Made by a program: the position numbers and the translations under genes. This document shows positions 58,879-64,000 of a DNA stretch of 64,000 bases, in pieces. The notes beneath the pieces were generated by a model. It saw nothing but the letters and a program-made list of their open reading frames with translations. It was not told where the DNA came from and did no database searches. Source of the DNA: UBA1546 sp049302185 (GTDB taxonomy: Bacteria > Nitrospirota > Thermodesulfovibrionia > Thermodesulfovibrionales > UBA1546); assembly GCA_049302185.1 (NCBI GenBank), contig JBAQLV010000022.1, positions 27,356-91,355 on the forward strand, in the 5' to 3' direction. Each line of letters starts with the position of its first letter. Within the stretch, counting starts at the first letter, position 1.

Positions 58879-59727
58879 ATGATACAGAGCATGACAGGAT
58901 TCGGCTCAGCTGAAAAAAACGGTTTCAGGGTGGAGATACGCTCTCTGAATCACAGGTTTATGGATATTTCCATGAAACTTCAGCAATTGTTGAGCGAGCA
59001 TGAGATTCCCATGAGAAAGATGCTTAAGGAAAAGTTTGCCAGAGGCAAATTTGATGTTTCAGTTTCATCGGCGTGGGATAGTAAGGCAGGACTTAAATTC
59101 AATGAGGAACTCGCTAAGGATGTATACGAAAGCCTTAAGGCATTGCAATCACGGCTGTCAATACCGGGCGTCATAGAGATACAGACACTTCTAAGTTATA
59201 AAGAACTTTTTCTTGCCGGGAGGCAGGAATATGACAGCGGTTTGTTGTATGGCGCATTTAATGAGGCGATGGAGCAGCTTGAAAAGATGAGAGTCGAAGA
59301 AGGAAGGGCGATAGCAGAAGACATTTCTAATATGGCAGACAGAGTGGAGTCTCTCAACAAAGACCTTTGGTCCATTATGCCTGATGTTATTACGGATTAT
59401 AAAGTTAAATTCCATGAGAGGTTAAGGGAGATTCTTGACAGCGTGGAATATGACAGAGACAGAGTTTTACAGGAAGTTGCCATTATGATTGAAAAGAGAG
59501 ATGTAACAGAAGAACTCACAAGGATAGATGCCCACATAAAGCAGTTCAGAAAAATTCTTCAAAGTGGTGATATAATAGGCAAACAACTGGATTTTTTGAC
59601 ACAGGAGTTCAACAGGGAAGCAAATACTGTTGCATCAAAGGCAGGCGATTATAGAATCGCTAATATTATCATAGAGATGAAGAGCGTGATAGAAAAGATT
59701 AGAGAACAGGTGCAGAATATACAATAG
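58879..59727 (+). CDS. yicC: YicC-family endoribonuclease
   Basis: 282 residues from the ATG at 58879, which gives the standard N-terminus MIQSMTGFGSAEKNGFRVEI; a GTG six bases earlier would add two residues. Conserved parts: EIRSLNHRFMDISMKLQQ, RGKFDVSVS, RDRVLQEVAIMIEKRDVTEE, ELTRIDAHIKQF, and the C-terminal KQLDFLTQEFNREANTVASK. E. coli YicC is an endoribonuclease. It heads the yicC-remA-gmk-rpoZ-coaBC cluster, an order also common in Firmicutes and deltaproteobacteria. Confidence 0.93.
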   Translation: MIQSMTGFGSAEKNGFRVEIRSLNHRFMDISMKLQQLLSEHEIPMRKMLKEKFARGKFDVSVSSAWDSKAGLKFNEELAKDVYESLKALQSRLSIPGVIEIQTLLSYKELFLAGRQEYDSGLLYGAFNEAMEQLEKMRVEEGRAIAEDISNMADRVESLNKDLWSIMPDVITDYKVKFHERLREILDSVEYDRDRVLQEVAIMIEKRDVTEELTRIDAHIKQFRKILQSGDIIGKQLDFLTQEFNREANTVASKAGDYRIANIIIEMKSVIEKIREQVQNIQ

Positions 59728-59732
59728 ACGGA

Positions 59733-59818
59733 AGTTAAGAGTTAAAAGTTAGGAGTTGAGAGTTAAGAGTTTTTTCATTTCTATAACTTTACACTTCTAA
59801 CTTCTAACTTCTAACTTT
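59733..59818. repeat. Inverted heptamer pair between yicC and remA
   Basis: Left arm AGTTAAG-AGTTAAA-AGTTAGG-AGTTGAG-AGTTAAG-AGTT; right arm ATAACTTTACACTTC then three TAACTTC/TAACTTT units. Confidence 0.8.
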
Positions 59819-59831
59819 GATAGGGGTGATT

Positions 59832-60137
59832 ATGAAAAAAGGTTATTTAGGTTCGGCGCTTGTAAACATAGGATTCGGAAATGTAGTTACAGCATCAAAG
59901 GTTGTTGCTATAGTTACGCCTGGTTCTGCTCCGATGAAAAGGCTTAGGGAGGAAGCAAGAAAGCAGGGCAAGCTTGTGGATGCAACAGAGGGAAGGCGGA
60001 CCCGTTCCATAATAGTTACCGACAGCGACCATATTATACTCAGCGCCCTGCAGGTTGAGACCATTACGCAGAGATTTTTTGTCGGAGACTCGACTCTACG
60101 AGAAGGAAAGACTGAAACCGATGAAGAGGAAGAATAG
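59832..60137 (+). CDS. remA: RemA-like (DUF370) regulator
   Basis: 101 residues from the ATG at 59832 (RBS TAGGGGTG). ALVNIGFGNVVTASKVVAIV, TPGSAPMKRLREEARKQG and DATEGRRTRSIIVTDSDHII match DUF370/RemA. In Bacillus RemA forms a DNA-binding ring activating matrix genes; outside Firmicutes the role is untested. It overlaps the gmk start by 17 bases, implying coupled translation. Confidence 0.9.
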   Translation: MKKGYLGSALVNIGFGNVVTASKVVAIVTPGSAPMKRLREEARKQGKLVDATEGRRTRSIIVTDSDHIILSALQVETITQRFFVGDSTLREGKTETDEEEE

Positions 60138-60786
60138 GGGGAGGCTGTTTATCGTCTCCGCTCCTTCAGGAGCAGGGAAGACTACTTTGTGCCAGAATCT
60201 AACAGGAGCAAGGAAGACCACTACATGTCAGAATCTCAGTTCAATAACCCAAAATCTGAAACATTCTGTTTCTTATACGACAAGATCCATGAGACACGGG
60301 GAGATTAATAACAGGGATTATACGTTTATAAAGGAAGATGTGTTCCGGCGTATGGCAAGGAGAGATGAATTTATAGAGTGGGCAGAGGTTCATGGCAATC
60401 TGTATGGCACTTCCAGAAAGAGGCTTGAGGCTATGCTGGATAAAGGCATAGACGTTATCCTTGATGTAGATACGCAGGGAGCAAGACAGATAAGAAAAAA
60501 ATACAAGGACGGTATTTATATTTTTATTCTCCCTCCATCACTGAGAGCGCTTAAGGAGAGGCTTAAGAAACGGATGTGCAATTCAAAAGAAGAAATACAA
60601 AGAAGGCTTAAAAGGGCAGTTGATGAGATAAGGGAATACAAAAAATATGATTATGTTATAATAAACACCGTGTTTGGCACAGCGATAGAGGAGATGAAGG
60701 CTATAATATCTTCAGAAAAGTTACATACAGACAATATAGATCCATTGTGGGTAAAGAAAAAATTTTTAACGCGGAGGGTGCAGTAA
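60121..60786 (+). CDS. gmk: Guanylate kinase with duplicated P-loop segment
   Basis: 221 residues from the ATG at 60121 (an earlier frame start at 60055 lies inside remA). Phosphorylates GMP to GDP. Conserved: LFIVSAPSGAGKTT (P-loop), HSVSYTTRSMRHGEINNRDY (GMP site), FIEWAEVHGNLYGTS, VILDVDTQGARQI, and RLKRAVDEI. Residues 17-28 (GAGKTTLCQNLT) are followed by a tandem copy 29-40 (GARKTTTCQNLS), absent from normal Gmk. The first P-loop is intact; the second has lost a Gly. Confidence 0.95.
   Translation: MKRKNRGRLFIVSAPSGAGKTTLCQNLTGARKTTTCQNLSSITQNLKHSVSYTTRSMRHGEINNRDYTFIKEDVFRRMARRDEFIEWAEVHGNLYGTSRKRLEAMLDKGIDVILDVDTQGARQIRKKYKDGIYIFILPPSLRALKERLKKRMCNSKEEIQRRLKRAVDEIREYKKYDYVIINTVFGTAIEEMKAIISSEKLHTDNIDPLWVKKKFLTRRVQ
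60169..60240 (+). repeat. Tandem 36-bp duplication within gmk
   Basis: 60169-60204 and 60205-60240 match at 27 of 36 positions without gaps; the reading frame is kept. Confidence 0.85.
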
Positions 60787-61185
60787 ATGGATATTATTTC
60801 GCTTCCAGTAGAGATTGATATGAAGAAAATTGATGGCAGATACAGGCTTGTGATGATAGCTTCCCAGAGGGCTAAAGAACTCTCCGTGGGTGTTAAACCA
60901 AAGATTCAGACAAAGTCAAAAAAGGTAACTGTTATAGCTATTGAAGAGGCAGCTATGGGCAAGCTTGAGTTTCTCGTAGGAGAAGAGGCGATAAAAGCAA
61001 AAGAAGAGGCAAAGAAATTTGATTACAGAAGGCTGCTTGAGGAGAAGAGAAGAGAAGCCACGCCTGAAGAACTAACGGAACTCGAGAAAGACCTGAAGGT
61101 ATATCTGCACGAAAAAGAGACAATGGACAAGAAGGCGCTGGAAGAGATTTTCGGTGAAAAACAAGAAGAAGGTATTGAAGAATAA
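60787..61185 (+). CDS. rpoZ: RNA polymerase omega subunit
   Basis: 132 residues. The omega core reads KIDGRYRLVMIASQRAKELS, then KKVTVIAIEEAAMGKLEF; the rest is a charged C-terminal extension (VGEEAIKAKEEAKKF..., EKDLKVYLHEKETMDKKALE) longer than the E. coli tail. It helps assemble beta'. It starts directly after the gmk stop; the gmk-rpoZ-coaBC order is classic. Confidence 0.92.
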   Translation: MDIISLPVEIDMKKIDGRYRLVMIASQRAKELSVGVKPKIQTKSKKVTVIAIEEAAMGKLEFLVGEEAIKAKEEAKKFDYRRLLEEKRREATPEELTELEKDLKVYLHEKETMDKKALEEIFGEKQEEGIEE

Positions 61186-62410
61186 GAAGATACTTCTGGG
61201 TGTAGCAGGCGGGGTAGCAGCTTATAAGTCTGTTGATTTAGTCAGAAGACTGAAAGATGAAGGGGCGTCAGTTACTGTAATAATGACTGATGCCTCAAAA
61301 AATTTTATTACCCCCTTGTCGCTTGAGATAGCTTCCGAAAACAGGGTCTGTTCAGGTATTTTTGACGACCCCATGTCCCACATAAATCTTCCCAGAGAAG
61401 CGGACATTATGTTAATCGCTCCTGCCACTGCAAATATAATAGGCAAGTTTGCCAATGGAATAGCCGATGACCTGCTGAGCACATGCTTCCTTTCTTTTAA
61501 AGGGAAAGTTGTTATCGCCCCATCAATGAACTGGAGGATGTACGATAATCCAATTTTTCAGGAAAATCTCAGGCATTTGATATCTTATGGCGTTATTCAG
61601 GCCGGTCCTGACAGGGGAACCCTTGCATGCGGGGAAGAAGGAATCGGAAGAATGGCTGATGTCAGTGAAATCATAGAGACAATAAAATCAGCATTCAGCA
61701 AGAAAGACTTTTTTAAAAAAAAAATTATCGTAACCGCAGGGCCAACACGCGAATATCTTGACCCTGTAAGATTTCTTTCCAATAGGTCATCCGGCAAGAT
61801 GGGGTATGCAATTGCAAGGGCATGTATCAGACGGGGCGCTGAAGTGATATTGATTAGCGGGCCATCCTGTTTAGAGCAGCCTCATGGCTTGAAGTCATTT
61901 TTCCGCGTGGAGACAGCGCAGGAAATGAGAGATGCGATGTTTAAACACCTTCCTGAGACTGATGTTGTTATAATGGCTGCGGCTCCGGCAGATTTCTCTC
62001 CGGAGAAGAAAGGGAAAACAAAAATAGAAAAATCCGGCAAACTGGCTGTAAATTTCAAGAGCACCCCTGATATCCTTTCTGAGATTGGGAAGTTAAAAAA
62101 TAAACCGCTGCTTGTAGGTTTTGCTGCGGAAACAGGCAGAAGGCTTGACAGGGCAAGGAAAAAGCTCATACAGAAAAAAGCAGACATTATTGTTTTTAAT
62201 AATGTTACGGCAGTTGGTTCCGGTTTTGATGTAGATACAAATGAGATAACGATTATAAGAAAAAATAAAGAACTGTCATTGCCTCTGACGACAAAGGATA
62301 ATGCAGCGGAGGCAATACTGGATGCTGTTTCAGATATCCTGAATAAGCAAGCTGGGCAATCTTTAGAAGGGATACCTGACAACTCAATTCTATGTGGATA
62401 TATGGTTTAA
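61154..62410 (+). CDS. coaBC: Bifunctional phosphopantothenoylcysteine decarboxylase/synthase
   Basis: 418 residues. CoaC half (1-185): ILLGVAGGVAAYKSVDLVRR, MSHINLPREADIMLIAPATA, APSMNWRMYDNP and ACGEEGIGRMAD. CoaB half: KIIVTAGPTREYLDPVRFLS, NRSSGKMGYAIARACIRRGA, MAAAPADFSP, and LVGFAAETG. Two steps of coenzyme A synthesis. GTG at 61154 overlaps rpoZ by 32 bases; TTG at 61175 (overlap 11) is an alternative start. Confidence 0.95.
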   Translation: MKNKKKVLKNKKILLGVAGGVAAYKSVDLVRRLKDEGASVTVIMTDASKNFITPLSLEIASENRVCSGIFDDPMSHINLPREADIMLIAPATANIIGKFANGIADDLLSTCFLSFKGKVVIAPSMNWRMYDNPIFQENLRHLISYGVIQAGPDRGTLACGEEGIGRMADVSEIIETIKSAFSKKDFFKKKIIVTAGPTREYLDPVRFLSNRSSGKMGYAIARACIRRGAEVILISGPSCLEQPHGLKSFFRVETAQEMRDAMFKHLPETDVVIMAAAPADFSPEKKGKTKIEKSGKLAVNFKSTPDILSEIGKLKNKPLLVGFAAETGRRLDRARKKLIQKKADIIVFNNVTAVGSGFDVDTNEITIIRKNKELSLPLTTKDNAAEAILDAVSDILNKQAGQSLEGIPDNSILCGYMV

Positions 62411-63120
62411 ATCCTGTTCTTGAGGCATTGAGAGCGGGTAGGAATATAAAAGAGGTCTATATCTCCTCAGGACGGCATGAGAAGCTTTTCCTTATAAAAA
62501 AAGAAACAGAAAGCAGGGGGATTGCTCTCAGGATAGTTGACGCCGCTTTTTTTAATGAGAGATTTCCCAAGGGGCATCAAGGGATTGCAGTAAAGGTTTC
62601 TGAAAAAGGATATATGGATATTTACGAGCTTCTTAATATCCCTGAAAAGAGAAACGAAATCCCGTTTTTTCTCATTCTTGACTGTATAGAGGACCCCGGA
62701 AATGTAGGTGCGATATTGCGGTCTGCTGATGCAGCAGGCGTGCATGGAGTGATTGTACAGGAACACAGGTCTGCCGGATTAGGCCCTGCTGTATCAAAGG
62801 CATCTGCAGGTGCGGTAGAGTATGTTCCAGTGTCACAGGTAAGCAATATAAAACATGCAATTTCCGAAATGAAGGAAAGAGATATTACAATAATAGGAGC
62901 TGAAAGCGGTTCAGGGAATATGCCATGGGATGTTGATTTCAGTGTGCCTGCAGGTATTGTCATCGGTTCAGAGGGCAGAGGTTTAAGAAAGACAGTATCT
63001 GAAAAGTGTGATTTTATTGTCAGTATCCCAATGAGGGGCAGGGTTAATTCCTTGAATGTTTCGGTTGCCAGCGCTGTGCTTATGTTTGAAGTTTTACGGC
63101 AAAGAGTTAGAAAAAATTAG
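62392..63120 (+). CDS. rlmB: 23S rRNA Gm2251-type 2'-O-methyltransferase, TrmH family
   Basis: 242 residues. N-terminal substrate-binding part WIYGLNPVLEALRAG, FPKGHQGIAVKVSEKGYM; SPOUT fold with FLILDCIEDPGNVGAILRSA (motif 1), IVIGSEGRGLRKTVSEKCDF (motif 2) and SIPMRGRVNSLNVSVASAVL (motif 3). RlmB is the most likely member, though other TrmH/SpoU-type targets are possible. It overlaps coaBC by 19 bases. Confidence 0.92.
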   Translation: MWIYGLNPVLEALRAGRNIKEVYISSGRHEKLFLIKKETESRGIALRIVDAAFFNERFPKGHQGIAVKVSEKGYMDIYELLNIPEKRNEIPFFLILDCIEDPGNVGAILRSADAAGVHGVIVQEHRSAGLGPAVSKASAGAVEYVPVSQVSNIKHAISEMKERDITIIGAESGSGNMPWDVDFSVPAGIVIGSEGRGLRKTVSEKCDFIVSIPMRGRVNSLNVSVASAVLMFEVLRQRVRKN

Positions 63121-63170
63121 ATTTGGCGGGAAAAAGCCAGATAACTTCAATTATCCTTGAATTTCAACAA

Positions 63171-63200
63171 TTGACCATGCTATACTACATGCCTTATACT
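63171..63200 (+). promoter_or_regulatory. Promoter for the tRNA-tuf operon
   Basis: TTGACC (63171-63176), 18 bases, TATACT (63195-63200). A further -10-like TATAAT is at 63264-63269, nearer the first tRNA. Confidence 0.6.
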
Positions 63201-63288
63201 ATGCAGTTATAAAAAAATGAGCAGGTGTAGTGTTGTCTTTTTCTGCTCTGTGTTTTTTGACAATATAATTACAGGGTTAGCTGAGAGC

Positions 63289-63364
<76 letters not shown>

Positions 63365-63365
63365 C

Positions 63366-63447
<82 letters not shown>

Positions 63448-63451
63448 CTGT

Positions 63452-63551
63452 AGAAGTGAGAAGTAGAAAGTAAGAAGTGGGAAGTGATACAGCGTGAGCA
63501 GGTTTTTTGATTTAACTTCTCACTTCCTATTTCTAACTTTTTACTTTTAAA
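63452..63551. repeat. Inverted heptamer pair between tRNA-Tyr and tRNA-Gly
   Basis: Left arm AGAAGTG-AGAAGTA-GAAAGTA-AGAAGTG-GGAAGTG; right arm TAACTTC-TCACTTC-CTATTTC-TAACTTT-TTACTTT. Confidence 0.8.
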
Positions 63552-63557
63552 AGGAAT

Positions 63558-63632
63558 GCGGGAGTAGCTCAGTGGTAGAGCGTCAGCCTTCCAAGCTGAG
63601 GGTCGCGGGTTCGAATCCCGTTTCCCGCTCCA
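63558..63632 (+). tRNA. tRNA-Gly (anticodon TCC)
   Basis: Acceptor GCGGGAG/TTCCCGC, anticodon stem TCAGC/GCTGA with loop CTTCCAA (TCC), encoded CCA at 63630-63632. Confidence 0.95.
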
Positions 63633-63657
63633 GCGAATTTTGCATGGCAAAATTCGC
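63633..63657. repeat. Post-tRNA palindrome (GCGAATTTTGC/GCAAAATTCGC)
   Basis: Perfect 11-bp arms with loop ATG, directly after the CCA end of tRNA-Gly. Reverse-complement relative of the palindrome at 28493. Confidence 0.8.
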
Positions 63658-63732
63658 AGTTAAGAGTTAAGAGTTAGGAGTTGAAGGAGATTTAAAACTT
63701 TTAATTTGTAATTTTTCACTTTTAACTTTGGT
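63658..63732. repeat. Inverted heptamer pair between tRNA-Gly and tRNA-Thr
   Basis: Left arm AGTTAAG-AGTTAAG-AGTTAGG-AGTTGAAGG; right arm AAAACTTTTAATTTGTAA then TTTTTCACTTTTAACTTT. Confidence 0.75.
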
Positions 63733-63737
63733 TGGTT

Positions 63738-63810
63738 GCCCATGTAGCTCAGTTGGCAGAGCACATCCTTGGTAAGGATGAGGTCACCGGTTCAATCCCG
63801 GTCATGGGCT
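63738..63810 (+). tRNA. tRNA-Thr (anticodon GGT)
   Basis: Acceptor GCCCATG/CATGGGC, anticodon stem CATCC/GGATG with loop TTGGTAA (GGT). CCA not encoded. Confidence 0.95.
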
Positions 63811-63815
63811 TGAAA

Positions 63816-63874
63816 AGGCAGTGAATAGTGAATAGTGAATAGTGACAGTTACTGACACTGTCAACTGACACTGA
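63816..63874. repeat. Heptamer and TGACAC arrays between tRNA-Thr and tuf
   Basis: Three AGTGAAT units (CAGTGAATAGTGAATAGTGA) then AGTGACAGTTACTGACACTG and TCAACTGACACTGAT. Confidence 0.7.
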
Positions 63875-63889
63875 TAAAAGGAGGCAATA

Positions 63890-64000
63890 ATGGCGAAGGC
63901 AAAATTTGAGAGGACGAAGCCGCATTGCAACGTAGGGACGATAGGGCATGTAGACCATGGCAAGACCACACTAACGGCAGCAATAACAAAAGTGCTGTCA
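63890..64000 (+). CDS. tuf: Elongation factor Tu, 3' truncated by window edge
   Basis: First 37 codons: MAKAKFERTKPHCNVGTIGH then VDHGKTTLTAAITKVLS. The G1 P-loop GHVDHGKT is intact. RBS AAAGGAGG lies 5 bases before the ATG. EF-Tu delivers aminoacyl-tRNA to the ribosome. It follows tRNAs Thr-Tyr-Gly-Thr, the same order as thrU-tyrU-glyT-thrT-tufB in E. coli, so it is presumably co-transcribed with them. Confidence 0.97.
   Translation, partial: MAKAKFERTKPHCNVGTIGHVDHGKTTLTAAITKVLS

Overview
This window looks like chromosome from a Gram-negative (diderm) bacterium of moderate, slightly AT-rich composition. It probably belongs to the Nitrospirota/Thermodesulfovibrionia or a similar environmental lineage. 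That placement is inferred from gene content and order (lptCAB-rpoN-hpf-rapZ, GH57 glucanotransferase, ilvC-psd-pssA-leuA-leuC, DUF512 radical-SAM protein next to aroE); no database search was possible.

Housekeeping blocks, left to right: a DUF512 protein fragment and aroE (1-1.7 kb); lptC-lptA-lptB-rpoN-hpf-rapZ (5.1-9.7 kb); a DUF218 protein, a Trm112-like protein and a WaaG-like glycosyltransferase (9.8-11.8 kb); GH57, an FG-GAP-like exported protein, uppS-cdsA-dxr-rseP and the heptose adenylyltransferase (12-20.6 kb); mfd and a TPR lipoprotein followed by a five-tRNA array Pro-Arg-His-Arg-Lys (24.3-29.1 kb); a class IV aminotransferase; an ornithine-type decarboxylase and, 8.4 kb away, speE (polyamine synthesis); CIRCE-hrcA-grpE-dnaK-dnaJ (43.1-47.9 kb); rsmE; a minus-strand run ilvC-psd-pssA-leuA-radical SAM-leuC-ridA-der (58.6-49.7 kb); yicC-remA-gmk-rpoZ-coaBC-rlmB (58.9-63.1 kb); and a tRNA Thr-Tyr-Gly-Thr-tuf operon in the same order as the E. 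coli tufB operon, running off the right edge.

Four accessory blocks interrupt this: toxin-antitoxin genes at 3.1-4.8 kb; orphan hypothetical and membrane genes plus a Phd/ParE pair at 20.7-24.3 kb; an AbiEi/AbiEii-like pair at 29.2-31.6 kb; and a type III restriction-modification island at 33.8-42.2 kb that also carries a PHP-phosphoesterase/SMC-like ATPase and a DUF4325 (STAS-like) gene. The last two share an unusual signature. Each defence-type cargo (AbiE pair; PHP-ATPase) sits just past the 3' end of a gene, and a diverged copy of that gene's last 60-80 bp lies on the far side of the cargo. No recombinase is visible. This looks like one insertion mode used twice.

The second striking feature is a genome-wide family of short tandem arrays, mostly 7-bp units (GTTCACT, AGTTAAA, AGAAGTG, GATACAA types; also 6-bp TGACAC), usually in inverted pairs. 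They fill nearly every spacer between tRNA genes and many gene-gene junctions, and also occur inside genes, where they encode the hydrophobic core of a signal peptide (14.2 kb), part of a CdsA membrane helix, and linkers in GH57, DUF512, GrpE and RsmE proteins. A separate co-varying palindrome with an ATTTTG/CAAAAT core directly follows five of the tRNA genes. Other oddities are a tandem 12-residue duplication of the guanylate kinase P-loop, an attC-like 188-bp palindrome beside a gene with an early stop codon, and poly-C/poly-G palindromes inserted in frame in rsmE and psd.
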